Shown here piece by piece: positions 48,152 through 57,938 of a DNA stretch of 64,000 nucleotides. The translations under genes and the position numbers were made by a program. This DNA comes from Psychromonas sp. MME1 (GTDB lineage: Bacteria; Pseudomonadota; Gammaproteobacteria; Enterobacterales; Psychromonadaceae), in the NCBI RefSeq assembly GCF_041080865.1, contig NZ_CP160906.1, positions 1,860,001-1,924,000 on the forward strand, written 5' to 3'. The notes under the pieces are model-generated. The model was not told the origin of the DNA and searched no databases. It saw nothing but the letters and a program-made list of their open reading frames with translations. Position 1 is the stretch's first letter. The number at the start of each line of letters is the position of its first letter.

Positions 48152-50091
48152 ATGAGTAATAATGAAAAAAAATTTTCTGAAGGCGCTAGCCTTATTTCCA
48201 TCACCAATTTACAAGGCATAATACAATACTGTAATAAAGATTTTATCGATATCAGTGGTTACTCTGAAAAAGAGCTGATTGGCTTTAATCATAATATGAT
48301 TCGCCACCCTGATATGCCTAAGGCTGCATTTGCCGATTTATGGGCCACCATTAAAAATAATGAAGCGTGGCAAGGCATTGTCAAAAATCGCTGTAAAAAT
48401 GGCGATTATTACTGGGTAAATGCCTATGTCACGCCCGTTTTTCAAGACGGCAAAAAAGTGGCTTATCAATCGGTCAGAAGCTGCCCTAGTCGAGATGAAA
48501 TAACAAAAGCAGAAGCGTTATATGCAACCTTAAACACATCTCCTAATGCAACCATCCCCAAACCAAGCTTCATCAAAAGACTCTCACTAAAAAAACAGAT
48601 AAACAGCCTACTAGCATTAACACTTATGGTGACGCTTTTTAATACATGGAATAGCGATGCACTATTAGACTTTAACCTCCCTTTTATAACCATGTTATTG
48701 TTTATCTTCGCTTCATTTTCGACCCTCTACTGGACTATTAACCATAAAGTGCTTACCCCTCTTGAGGAGATAATTGAAAAAATAAAACGTATTTCAGGTG
48801 GCGACTTAACGGAGAACATTACAAGTCACCGGCAAGATGAAATAGGTAACACCTTGATGTCGATTAAGCTTTTACAATGCAGACTAAAAGCGGTCATTGG
48901 CAGGTTCAATGAATCAACTCAAGAACTGACGCTTGCGATTGATGTTCTCTCTGATACTGGCTATCAAACCAAAACCAATATGAGCCGTCAACATGCTGAA
49001 ATTGACTTGGTTGCAACGGCAATGCATGAGATGAGTGCAACCGTTGCTGAAATAGCTCAAAATACAACATTAACCTCTGAATTAGCGGCTACAGCAGACA
49101 CAACCGCGCAGCAAGGGAAAGTACTGGTCGAATCTTCTCGTAATACCACTAAAGATTTAGCACAAAATATTTCACATGTATCCGTGACGGTTAACACCTT
49201 AGCCCAAGAGTGTGAGCGCATTAAACATATCACAGAAACGATCAGTGCAATTGCTAACCAAACCAATTTATTAGCATTAAATGCAGCGATAGAAGCCGCA
49301 CGAGCAGGCGAGTTAGGACGAGGTTTCGCAGTTGTTGCCGACGAAGTAAGGGTACTCGCATCGAGAACGCAACAGGCAACCGTTGAAATTAAAGATATGA
49401 TTGAAACGCTATATACCGGTAGCCGAACTGCGGTGACAACCATGAACAAGGTTTAATCAGTGTTAATGAATCCGTCGATAAAATCCAACAAACCGAAGAT
49501 TCGTTTAATCAAATCGCCAGTGCTGTCATTAATGTAAATGACATGAACACACAAATTGCAACGGCAGCTGAAGAGCAATCTTGTGTTGCCGAAGAGATGA
49601 ATGCCAATGTTCAGTCTATTAGTAATCAGTCCTATAAAACAACCAATGATATAGAACAACTAGAACATAAAATAATGACATTAACAGATATGGCCACCGC
49701 TCTGAAACTCCAGTTACAACAATATAATACGGGTGAATCGGCCGTTACTTTTGACTTTGAAGGAGCCAAAAATGCCCATCTTGCATGGAAAGATAAGGTT
49801 AGAAAATTTTTACAAGGAGATAGTAGCATCATAACCAAAGCGCAAGCATGCTCCCATAAAGAGTGCCAGTTGGGTAAGTGGTATTACAGTGATGGCATGG
49901 AAAAATACAAAAATTCAATAGAATTTAAAAAAATAGAAGCGCCACACACAAGGTTGCATCAAATAATAAAAGAAATAATTGAGTTACATGAAGTCGGTAA
50001 ATTACATGAAGCTGATTCGTTGTATTCAGAGCTAAGTAGCGCGTCCGATGAAATCGTTCTCCTATTAGATAAAACTCAACACTCTCTATAA
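48152..50091 (+). pseudogene. Aer-like PAS chemoreceptor with C-terminal CZB domain, frameshifted
   Basis: Two frames (to 49456, and 49450-50091) make one methyl-accepting protein of 646 residues if one base is restored. The N-terminal PAS (about 15-120; [51 protein letters not shown]) closely resembles the FAD-binding PAS of the aerotaxis receptor Aer. Two TM segments (155-200), HAMP, the MCP signalling hairpin ([24 protein letters not shown]... [12 protein letters not shown]) and a zinc-binding CZB domain (AHLAWKDKVRKFL, CSHKECQLGKWYYSDG, HTRLHQ) follow. At 49450-49451, AAGG then TTTAATC lacks one G: AAGGG gives [15 protein letters not shown]. Mutation or sequencing error. Confidence 0.8.
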
Positions 50092-50111
50092 AAATAGCGC
50101 GGCTATAACAA

Positions 50112-50150
50112 GCAACAAAATAGGATCTTGTAAACATCCTATTTTGTTGC
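50112..50150. terminator. Bidirectional terminator after the chemoreceptor gene
   Basis: A 15-bp perfect stem (GCAACAAAATAGGAT and complement) with a 9-nt loop separates the convergent chemoreceptor and methyltransferase genes. Confidence 0.8.
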
Positions 50151-50169
50151 AGCTATCTCATAGCAATCC

Positions 50170-51369
50170 CTAGCCTTTTCCACTCTCGTTCAGCAAGGTT
50201 TCCAAACAATGTTCTTTGATATTGTAGTAGGCTTTAATGTCTGCTATTTGCGCAACTATTTCACTATTTACCTTGCTGTTTTTTTGCGATTTTTTAACAG
50301 CCAAGATCATTTTATTTTTATTGGTATGTTCAAGGCTAATGAATTCAAATACCTTAGTTGTATAACCGTGTGCTTCTAAAAATAAGGCACGCAGTGAATC
50401 TGTCACCATCTCCGCTTGTTGCCCCATGTGCACACCATATTGTAACATCGGCTTAAATAGTTCAGGACTTTGCATCTGTGGACGAATTTGCTTATGACAG
50501 CAAGGCGAGCACATGATAATAGCGGCATTAGCACGAATCCCGTAATGAATCGCATAATCTGTGGCAATATCACAGGCATGTAAAGCTATCATTACATCGG
50601 TATGTTTAGGGGCGTGTGTTTTTACATCCCCACAGACGAAAGATAAGCCTTGATGATCTAAGGTTAACGCTGTTTTATTACATAAATCGGCGAGGCCTTG
50701 GCGAAGTTCCACCCCAGTCACTTGTGCATCATTGTGTAACGTATGGCGTAAGTAATCGTGAATAGCAAAGGTTAAATAGCCTTTACCCGAACCAAAATCG
50801 ACAACATTAATCCCTTCGTTTTTGGCAAGCGGTGACGTTTCTAAAGCTTGACTAAAAACTTCGATAAATTTATTAATTTGTTTCCATTTACGCGACATTG
50901 CAGGTATCAACTTACACTGCTTATCGGTTACACCGAGTTGCTGTAGAAATGGGCGGTTAATATCCACAAAACGATGCTTTTCACGGTCATGCAACTGCCC
51001 GTTTTTATCATTTATTTTGCTTTTGTGCTTAGTAATATGCGCTTTGCCTTTTTTACTTATATCGAGCTGAATGTCCATGGAAGATGTCGATAAATAGGCA
51101 CTTTTAAAATCACTCTCTAATAAAGAGTTAATTAACCCAATAGCTTCATCGCTACTGTGATTCTTTGTAATATGATTGGTTTGATGCTGATAAAGAAATG
51201 AAAATACGGGTTTATTTTGTAATAAAATCGGTTTAATGGTAATACGCTGCAGGCTTTTATCGGCACCTCTGTATTTACTTAATACCATTTTCTTTAGACT
51301 ATGACTTGCACAACTTTCAACGAGTAAAAGATTAAATTCATGGAGAGAGTTAGCGGCACTGTGAGTCAT
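50170..51369 (-). CDS. SAM-dependent methyltransferase (Methyltransf_32-like)
   Basis: The 399-residue protein has an N-terminal about 160 residues of mixed composition and a class-I methyltransferase domain from about 190. SAM-binding motif I is NVVDFGSGKGYLTFAIHDYL (about 194-213), followed by VTGVELRQGLADLC (motif II), FVCGDVK (motif III) and VMIALHACDIATDYAI. ALHACD and IIMCSPCCHKQ resemble the METTL25/RRNAD1-type Methyltransf_32 family. Substrate unknown, possibly RNA. It is not obviously linked to nitrogen fixation. Confidence 0.78.
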   Translation of the reverse strand: MTHSAANSLHEFNLLLVESCASHSLKKMVLSKYRGADKSLQRITIKPILLQNKPVFSFLYQHQTNHITKNHSSDEAIGLINSLLESDFKSAYLSTSSMDIQLDISKKGKAHITKHKSKINDKNGQLHDREKHRFVDINRPFLQQLGVTDKQCKLIPAMSRKWKQINKFIEVFSQALETSPLAKNEGINVVDFGSGKGYLTFAIHDYLRHTLHNDAQVTGVELRQGLADLCNKTALTLDHQGLSFVCGDVKTHAPKHTDVMIALHACDIATDYAIHYGIRANAAIIMCSPCCHKQIRPQMQSPELFKPMLQYGVHMGQQAEMVTDSLRALFLEAHGYTTKVFEFISLEHTNKNKMILAVKKSQKNSKVNSEIVAQIADIKAYYNIKEHCLETLLNESGKG

Positions 51370-51423
51370 AGCTATTTCCGTAAAAGGTCAAAGAACAAAA
51401 ATAGCGAGATTATAGCAGCTCTA

Positions 51424-53745
51424 TCACTGTAATGTTGAATAATAGTGTACGAATTGTTGTTTTTTATTACTTAACAAATAGGCTTCAAAATCATTAATTG
51501 TAAGGGGTTTACTATACAAATATCCCTGATAGGATAAACACCCATTAGCGTATAGATAATTTCTTTGTTCGATAGTTTCAACCCCCTCTGCAATCACATC
51601 AAGTCCTAAGGCGCTAGCCATCAGAATTATCGTTTTAACAATCGATTGATCATTTATATTAGATTGTAACTCAGTAATAAATGAACGATCTATTTTTAAA
51701 CGATTCAAAGGTAAACGTTTCAGATACTGAAGCGATGAGTATCCTGTCCCGAAATCATCTAAAGCAAATTTAATCCCCAACGCTTTTAGTTCCTGCATAT
51801 TGTCAATAATTAGCTCCATATCATCAATAAGTATGCTTTCTGTCAGCTCAATTTTAAGTTGCCCTTGACCGATACCATAGGTATCAACGAGCTGTTTTAC
51901 CTGCCCAACAAAGTTGGCCTGACGGAATTGTTTATAACTAACGTTAACAGCGAGTGTGAGATGACGGGTGTGGTCATTTTGTTGCCATCGTTGTAGCTGT
52001 TGACAAGCGGTTTCTAGCACCCATTCTCCAATCGGAATGATTAGCCCCTTTTTTTCGGCCATGGGAATAAAATTATCAGGGCTAATTAATCCCTCAATAG
52101 GATCATGCCAACGAATAAGAGCTTCAGCTCCGATTACTTGATCAAGGTCATCCATCTGCGGTTGATAATAAAGCTCAAATTGCTGCTCTTTAATTGCATT
52201 GCGAAGTTTTCTCTCAAGGTTAAAACGATTCGTTATTAACTGTTGCAATTGCGGTTCGTAAAAATACGCTGAATTTTTTCCTAATCGTTTGGCTTGATAC
52301 ATAGCAATATCAGCAAATTGCATTAGTTGTGAAACAGAAGTGGAACTATCATTAAAGAGCGTCACACCGATACTGGCACTACTATTAAATTGCTGTTTAT
52401 GAATTTTGTATGGAATGGAGAGCGCACCGACAATTTTTTGCACGACAAGGCCAGCCTTTTCTATCGCTCGCGCTTCTATTTCATCTAATCCAGATAAAAC
52501 AAAAACGAATTCATCGCCACCAATACGGGCAAGGGTATCCCCTTTACGAGTCAGCTGCTTGATACGTGTTGCCGCCTGTTGCAAGAGAATATCACCATAA
52601 TCATGGCCGTAACTATCGTTCACTGTTTTGAAATCATCAAGATCGATAAAGAAAAGCGCATTATAATTTTTATTGCGCTCACTCTGCGCAATTAACTGAT
52701 GTAGTCTATCCATCAGTAAACGGCGATTAGGTAAACTAGTAAGTGAATCATAGTAAGCAAGACGGGTGATTTTTTCTTCACTTGCTTTACGCTCAGTAAT
52801 ATCTTGTATAAAACCAGAAATTCGATCTACTGTCCCATCCGTTTGATATTTCAATTTACCGTTCGATGATATCCAACGCACGGCACCATCGCTAGGACGA
52901 ATAATTTGATATTCGACACGGTGCTCCTTAGCTGTTTCAAAACACCTCTCAATAGAACTTAAAAAGGGTTGTTGAAACTCTTCCTTCATAATACTAAAAA
53001 GCGCTTCTTGGCTAGGGACTATCTCAGCTGTAAAGCCAAATAAATGTAAAATTTCAGAAGACCAATCATATTCAATGGTATTATCTTTATAACGTAGAAA
53101 CCAACGACCAATCTGAGCGTAGTCCATTGCATTATGGAGACGACGTTCGCTCTTTGAGAGTTTATTAAGCGCCACATTTTTTGCTTTAATTTCGCGCATC
53201 ATCCTCATCGTATTCACCGAGAGATTCTTATAGGAAGATAAAATCACATTAAGCGTATCTTTTGCCGTTAGATGTATTTGCTCTTCCGCCCACCTATTGG
53301 CTTCTTGCAAAGACTGACCAGATTTTACGGCGGTCACGAGAAATGCCATATGCTTATCATTCTCTAAAATATGCAATACAAGCCAACTGGTTAAAAAAGA
53401 GAACAACTCCTCAAGCCATTCATCTTCAGATAATGTGCCAAGTTCCGCTTTCAATGCATTGATACGCGAAATAAATTGGTTATGACTATCTCGGTGTTGC
53501 TGGATGTGGATAGAGTCAAGTAAGTGCTCACTCCAATATTTATCCTCAGTCTTAAAGTGATAGACAGCATAATCCAATAATTCATTGATGAATGTTTCTG
53601 GGGAAACCTGCAAGCGCTGCAACGTAATAATATTGGCAACCTTATTGAGCAACTCGACCAGTTTTTTGTGCTGATGGTCGATCTTGTCGATTCCAATATT
53701 GAAGTTATCACTCCAAGGAAAGATATCCACGTGCTGATCGATCAT
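51424..53745 (-). CDS. Hemerythrin-PAS-GGDEF-EAL c-di-GMP protein
   Basis: The 773-residue protein has four domains. Residues about 8-135 are bacteriohemerythrin with diiron ligands (FPWSDNFNIGIDKIDHQHKKL, HFKTEDKYW, HRDSHNQF, HILENDKHM). A PAS domain (about 205-315) follows, then GGDEF (about 325-485, RIGGDEF intact) and EAL (about 505-750; EALIRW and DDFGTGYSSLQYLK intact). Hemerythrin-type domains bind O2, so this is a probable O2-responsive enzyme that can make and/or degrade c-di-GMP. There is no TM segment, so it is cytoplasmic. AAAGGATG precedes the ATG. Confidence 0.92.
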   Translation of the reverse strand: MIDQHVDIFPWSDNFNIGIDKIDHQHKKLVELLNKVANIITLQRLQVSPETFINELLDYAVYHFKTEDKYWSEHLLDSIHIQQHRDSHNQFISRINALKAELGTLSEDEWLEELFSFLTSWLVLHILENDKHMAFLVTAVKSGQSLQEANRWAEEQIHLTAKDTLNVILSSYKNLSVNTMRMMREIKAKNVALNKLSKSERRLHNAMDYAQIGRWFLRYKDNTIEYDWSSEILHLFGFTAEIVPSQEALFSIMKEEFQQPFLSSIERCFETAKEHRVEYQIIRPSDGAVRWISSNGKLKYQTDGTVDRISGFIQDITERKASEEKITRLAYYDSLTSLPNRRLLMDRLHQLIAQSERNKNYNALFFIDLDDFKTVNDSYGHDYGDILLQQAATRIKQLTRKGDTLARIGGDEFVFVLSGLDEIEARAIEKAGLVVQKIVGALSIPYKIHKQQFNSSASIGVTLFNDSSTSVSQLMQFADIAMYQAKRLGKNSAYFYEPQLQQLITNRFNLERKLRNAIKEQQFELYYQPQMDDLDQVIGAEALIRWHDPIEGLISPDNFIPMAEKKGLIIPIGEWVLETACQQLQRWQQNDHTRHLTLAVNVSYKQFRQANFVGQVKQLVDTYGIGQGQLKIELTESILIDDMELIIDNMQELKALGIKFALDDFGTGYSSLQYLKRLPLNRLKIDRSFITELQSNINDQSIVKTIILMASALGLDVIAEGVETIEQRNYLYANGCLSYQGYLYSKPLTINDFEAYLLSNKKQQFVHYYSTLQ

Positions 53746-53997
53746 TTTATAACATCCTTTGTATTTATACGGTGATTAATATGAGTGCAGTCGAGTAAGG
53801 ATATGATGCATTTCCCTAACACCAAGCCTCACAAAAAACTAACTTTAACACACATAACACATCAAGTAATTGCATTTTAAGTGGCTAATTTTCACTCGCG
53901 TCATGTTAATATGAATTTAATCAATAAAATTAAACAATTACCTTAATGAGTAAGAAAGGCGATAAAATAAACTTGTTATTTGTAGTAGGAAGAATCA

Positions 53998-54333
53998 ATG
54001 AGTAAACCATTAAAAGCGCTATTACTATCAGCATTAATATATCCAGGCGCGGGACATTTTTTTATCAGAAGCTATAAAACATGCCTTGCTTTGGTCACAC
54101 TTTTTTCAATATCGCTTTTTTTTGTCATTACAGATATTGTTAATCAAGCTAATATCATTATTGAAAGAATTATCAAAGGAGAGATACCATTAAATCAGGA
54201 AACCATCAATGAATCGATATTAGCATTGAGTTCTACAGAACAACAGAATGCAAATATACACCTTTATTTAATGTTAATAATCTGGATTGCCGCCATTGTC
54301 GATGTGTATCGAATAGCCAGAAAAAATAATTAG
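53998..54333 (+). CDS. Small integral membrane protein, unknown
   Basis: The 111-residue protein has TM segments near 5-22 (with conserved-looking YPGAGHFFIRSYKT), 29-50 and 88-106. The loop between is polar. It resembles small multi-pass proteins conserved in marine gammaproteobacteria with a GAGHF/GxGxxY-type motif; no function is known to me. The start has AGGAAGAATCA. A small lipoprotein gene follows 8 bp after the stop. Confidence 0.7.
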   Translation: MSKPLKALLLSALIYPGAGHFFIRSYKTCLALVTLFSISLFFVITDIVNQANIIIERIIKGEIPLNQETINESILALSSTEQQNANIHLYLMLIIWIAAIVDVYRIARKNN

Positions 54334-54341
54334 GAAATCAA

Positions 54342-54500
54342 ATGCATAAATTTATTAGTTTATCTTTTCTCATTATCTTTATTAGCGCTTGCTCACCTAA
54401 AGTAGGTAGTGAAGCATGGTGCACCTATATGAAAGAGAAACCTAAGGGGGATTGGACACTTAATGAAACGAGTGATTTCACTAAAAACTGTATATTATAA
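54342..54500 (+). CDS. Small lipoprotein, DUF3012-like
   Basis: The 52-residue precursor has lipobox ISAC (Cys at about 17). The mature peptide SEAWCTYMKEKPKGDWTLNETSDFTKNCIL closely follows the DUF3012 pattern, including both Cys, KPKGDWT and the C-terminal NC. It is translated from a start 8 bp after the membrane-protein gene (GGAAATCAA). Function unknown. Confidence 0.7.
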   Translation: MHKFISLSFLIIFISACSPKVGSEAWCTYMKEKPKGDWTLNETSDFTKNCIL

Positions 54501-54511
54501 ACGATACTTAA

Positions 54512-54541
54512 ATTCTGTAATGCTTATTCTCATTACAGAAT
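54512..54541 (+). terminator. Hairpin after the small lipoprotein
   Basis: ATTCTGTAATG pairs with CATTACAGAAT across 8 nt, then TAATTTTC. Confidence 0.6.
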
Positions 54542-54604
54542 AATTTTCATTATTGAAACGCGTCACGCCCCTATTCCACAACACTCAAAATCGCCTCTCA
54601 TTTT

Positions 54605-54620
54605 TGTTATAACCCATACA
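54605..54620 (+). promoter_or_regulatory. NifA upstream activator site for nifF
   Basis: TGTTATAACCCATACA is a perfect TGT-N10-ACA, about 118 bp before the -24 element of nifF. Confidence 0.82.
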
Positions 54621-54721
54621 ATTGTACCTCTTGTCTTAAATCCAACAATATAAAACCACTTTTAAAAAAAATTAAACAATAAAAATCAATAACTTAATTA
54701 AACAAAAAATCTCACTGAGTA

Positions 54722-54737
54722 AGGCATGTATTGTGCA
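54722..54737 (+). promoter_or_regulatory. Sigma-54 promoter of nifF
   Basis: AGGCATGTATTGTGCA shows GG-N10-GC. It is 46 bp before the nifF ATG. The only clear promoter upstream of modABC-nifQ-cowN as well. Confidence 0.8.
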
Positions 54738-54782
54738 CCTAATGCAAATATGAATCAGTTTTAATTTATTAGGAGAAGTGAA

Positions 54783-55319
54783 ATGGCTAAAACAGGAATT
54801 ATATTTGGAACCGATACGGGGAAAACACGCAAAGTTGCAAAACTTATCTACAGCAAACTTGATGATGCAAGTGTAGGTAAACCTATCAATATTAATCGCT
54901 GCACCGTCGATGAGCTACTTGCATACGATAACCTCATCATTGGCACGCCGACTCTCGGTGAAGGCGCCCTACCGGGATTATCTGTTGATTGTGAAAGTGA
55001 AAGCTGGGAAGAGATTGCAGCAGAACTTGAAGAAGCGGATTTTACTGGGAAAACCATTGCATTATTTGGTCTTGGAGATCAAGAAGGTTACCCCGATGAA
55101 TTTGTTGATGCTCTGGGTGAGCTATACGATATCTTTTCAGGTTCAGGCGCGACCATCATCGGTCGTTGGCCTAGTGATGGTTATCAATTTAATAACTCAA
55201 CGGCGCTTGATGGCGATGAATTTGTGGGTTTAGTACTTGATTTAGATAATCAGGCAGAGTTAACCGATAACCGTATTAGCGAATGGTTAGCGATAATCAA
55301 ACCTGAGCTTGGTTTATAA
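54783..55319 (+). CDS. nifF: Nitrogen-fixation flavodoxin NifF
   Basis: The 178-residue long-chain flavodoxin starts AKTGIIFGTDTGKTRKVAKLIY, the FMN-phosphate loop. NLIIGTPTLGEGALPG (about 50-65, Trp-side loop) and IALFGLGDQEGYPDEFVDALG (Tyr-side loop) follow. It donates electrons to NifH. Proximity to modABC and nifQ and the NifA/sigma-54 promoter identify it as NifF instead of a housekeeping flavodoxin. AGGAGAAGTGAA precedes the ATG. Confidence 0.95.
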   Translation: MAKTGIIFGTDTGKTRKVAKLIYSKLDDASVGKPININRCTVDELLAYDNLIIGTPTLGEGALPGLSVDCESESWEEIAAELEEADFTGKTIALFGLGDQEGYPDEFVDALGELYDIFSGSGATIIGRWPSDGYQFNNSTALDGDEFVGLVLDLDNQAELTDNRISEWLAIIKPELGL

Positions 55320-55335
55320 GCGTACACCTGCATAT

Positions 55336-55363
55336 GGCGCTTATTCAAAAAGCGCCCTTCATT
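55336..55363 (+). terminator. Hairpin between nifF and modA
   Basis: GGCGCTT pairs with AAGCGCC around a 7-nt loop, followed by CTTCATTT. A weak terminator that could allow read-through from nifF into modABC. Confidence 0.5.
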
Positions 55364-55376
55364 TAGGTTTAAACAT

Positions 55377-56138
55377 ATGAAAATATTTAATAAAAAAACA
55401 ATTTGTGCCTTGATATTTTCTCTCTTTAGCCACTATACCCTCGCACAACAAGTGATGATTGCGGTCGCTGGAAATTTCTATAAACCATTACAAGAAATAG
55501 CCGCTAAATTTGAACAACAAAGTGGCCATAAAGCATTATTGTCGGTAGGCTCAACGGGGAAACTCTATGCTCAAATTGTTAACGGCGCCCCCTTTGATAT
55601 TTTTATCGCAGCAGATCAATTAAGACCCGCCAAATTAGCAGAGCAACATTTAGCACTCAAAGAAACGCAATTTACCTATGCGCAAGGACAACTGGTACTT
55701 TGGTCAAAAGATCCAAAACAGATTGATATTCAGGGTAAAATATTAAGCACCAATGAACTGAACCATTTGGCTATTGCTAATCCGAAAACGGCCCCCTATG
55801 GTGCAGCAGCGATAACCGTATTAAAAAATATGGGGCTTTATGAACAATTAACCCCTAAATTAGTACTAGGGCAAAATGTAGGGCAAAGTTTTCAACAAAT
55901 CAGTTCCGGTGCAGTAAAACAAGGCATCATCGCCCTATCGCAGATACTAGATAACGGAAAAATAATAGGGGGTTCAAGTTGGATAATACCAACTTCTCTT
56001 TATTCGCTTATTAAACAAGATGCGATTGTGCTTAACAAAGGTAAGCAAAATAGTGCTGCCATTGCGTTTTTAGATTTCCTAAAAAGCCCTGTATGCCTAG
56101 AGATTATTCGCTCCTACGGCTATAAGGTTGGTGCTTAA
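55377..56138 (+). CDS. modA: Molybdate ABC transporter substrate-binding protein
   Basis: The 253-residue precursor has a signal peptide (KKTICALIFSLFSHYTLAQ). The mature protein shows VAGNFYKPLQEIAAKFEQQSGHKALLSVGSTGKLYAQIVNGAPFDIFIAAD, the molybdate-binding Ser/Thr loops of ModA. The C-terminus ends FLKSPVCLEIIRSYGYKVG. It captures molybdate in the periplasm for FeMo-co. It overlaps modB by 1 bp. Confidence 0.94.
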   Translation: MKIFNKKTICALIFSLFSHYTLAQQVMIAVAGNFYKPLQEIAAKFEQQSGHKALLSVGSTGKLYAQIVNGAPFDIFIAADQLRPAKLAEQHLALKETQFTYAQGQLVLWSKDPKQIDIQGKILSTNELNHLAIANPKTAPYGAAAITVLKNMGLYEQLTPKLVLGQNVGQSFQQISSGAVKQGIIALSQILDNGKIIGGSSWIIPTSLYSLIKQDAIVLNKGKQNSAAIAFLDFLKSPVCLEIIRSYGYKVGA

Positions 56139-56806
56139 TGGCTGATTTATCAGTGATTTGGCTAACCTTTAAACTAGCAACTATCGTTACCTTTATTCTA
56201 TTATTGTTAGCTACACCATTGGCTTGGTGGTTATCACAAACAAGCTCAAAATTAAAACCCGTTATTGGCGCACTCTTTGCGCTGCCATTAGTGTTGCCGC
56301 CAACGGTTTTAGGGTTTTATCTGCTCCTGTTACTGGGTGCTAATGGTCCTATTGGTCAACTCGCCGCATTCTTAAATCTAGGCCCGTTACCCTTTAGTTT
56401 TGCAGGCATTGCGATTGCCTGTGCAGTTCACTCCCTGCCCTTTGTCGTACAACCACTACAAAATGCCTTTGAAGCCTTTGGTAAACGCCCTTTAGAAGTG
56501 GCTGCAACGCTGCGTTCAAGTCCCATGACAACCTTTTTTAGCGTCGCTGTGCCACTCGCTAAACCAGGCTTTTTCACTGCCGCGATAATGGGCTTTTGTC
56601 ATACCATCGGTGAGTTTGGTGTGGTGTTAATGATTGGCGGTAATATTCCCGGTAAAACGCGCGTTTTATCCATCGAAATTTATAACCACGTTGAGGCAAT
56701 GGAATATACCCAAGCACACTGGCTCGCAGGTGGCATGATGCTGGTTTCATTTATCGCATTACTGCTGATTTATTGGCTTAATTATCAATCACAATCAAGG
56801 CGCTAA
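56138..56806 (+). CDS. modB: Molybdate ABC transporter permease
   Basis: The 222-residue permease has five or six TM helices. PLVLPPTVLGFYLLLLLGANGPIGQ and the EAA loop EVAATLRSSPMTTFFSVAVPLAKPGF are typical ModB. Coupled to modA (TAATGG overlap) and 1 bp before modC. Confidence 0.95.
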   Translation: MADLSVIWLTFKLATIVTFILLLLATPLAWWLSQTSSKLKPVIGALFALPLVLPPTVLGFYLLLLLGANGPIGQLAAFLNLGPLPFSFAGIAIACAVHSLPFVVQPLQNAFEAFGKRPLEVAATLRSSPMTTFFSVAVPLAKPGFFTAAIMGFCHTIGEFGVVLMIGGNIPGKTRVLSIEIYNHVEAMEYTQAHWLAGGMMLVSFIALLLIYWLNYQSQSRR

Positions 56807-56807
56807 C

Positions 56808-57884
56808 ATGAATAAAATTAATGCCCATTTTATGGTTGATCGTGACAACTTTAAACTGGATGTCAAACTACAGTTATCAGGACAGGGGGTATGTGCCCTT
56901 TTTGGTGCATCGGGCTCAGGAAAGACCACCTGCCTTCGCGCCATGGCGGGGCTTGAAAAATTACCTAATAGTTATTTTTCATTGGGTAATACTGTTTGGC
57001 AGGATTCTAGCCGCAATCTATTCGTACCTGCCCATAAGCGTAATATCGGTTACGTTTTTCAAGAAGCGAGCCTCTTTGCGCATCTCAATGTACGCGACAA
57101 TATCAATTTTGCACTTAAGCATATTGCGCCAAATAAACGTAAAGTCGATTTTACTCAGATCTGTGAACTCCTTGCTATTAGTAATTTATTAGATCGCCCA
57201 ACCAGTGCATTATCGGGCGGAGAACGGCAGCGTGTCGCTATCGCTAGAGCATTACTCAGCTCACCTGAACTATTGTTAATGGATGAACCATTATCCGCTT
57301 TGGATAATGGCTTAAAACAGGAAGTTCTGCCCTATCTACAGCAATTACAACAATCGCTATCCATTCCCATTATCTATGTCAGCCACTCGCCCGATGAAGT
57401 CGCACAGTTGGCCGATGACATTGTTATTATCGAACAAGGGCATGTGGTTAAACAGGGCCATTTACAAGACGTCATGCTCGACCTCAGCAATGGCGCAATA
57501 TTTAACGATGGTGGCAGTAGTTTACTCAATGCACAAATCATTGCGCAACATGATGATTACCTAACCCAATTAGCCGTTGGCTCGGTGAATTTATTCGTTG
57601 CACAAATAGATAAACCGGTACTCAGTCAACTTCGTATTCGCATCTATGCGCGTGATGTTAGCATCTGTTTGAGCCAACCTTGCGATAGCTCGATTATTAA
57701 TTTGCTCAAGGCAAAAGTGATCCACATCGTTGAGAAAAAGCCGCCAGGAGAGTGCACCATTACCTTGCAGCTATCAGAACAACACTCTATTTTGGCTGCG
57801 ATCACCTATGCATCAAAGCAACGTTTGAATTTAAAAGTTGGCGATGCCGTCTGGGCACAAATAAAAGCTGTGGTTATTTTATGA
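56808..57884 (+). CDS. modC: Molybdate ABC transporter ATP-binding protein
   Basis: The 358-residue ATPase has Walker A GASGSGKTT (about 33-41), signature LSGGERQRVAIARAL, Walker B LLLMDEPLSALD and H-switch YVSHSPDEV. The C-terminal about 65 residues form the molybdate-responsive TOBE domain (RIRIYARDVSICLSQP...). No modE is adjacent. nifQ follows after 54 bp. Confidence 0.95.
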   Translation: MNKINAHFMVDRDNFKLDVKLQLSGQGVCALFGASGSGKTTCLRAMAGLEKLPNSYFSLGNTVWQDSSRNLFVPAHKRNIGYVFQEASLFAHLNVRDNINFALKHIAPNKRKVDFTQICELLAISNLLDRPTSALSGGERQRVAIARALLSSPELLLMDEPLSALDNGLKQEVLPYLQQLQQSLSIPIIYVSHSPDEVAQLADDIVIIEQGHVVKQGHLQDVMLDLSNGAIFNDGGSSLLNAQIIAQHDDYLTQLAVGSVNLFVAQIDKPVLSQLRIRIYARDVSICLSQPCDSSIINLLKAKVIHIVEKKPPGECTITLQLSEQHSILAAITYASKQRLNLKVGDAVWAQIKAVVIL

Positions 57885-57938
57885 CGCGACTTGCAGCACT
57901 GTTTTACCTAATAGAACAAAAATTAATAGAGGTGATAT

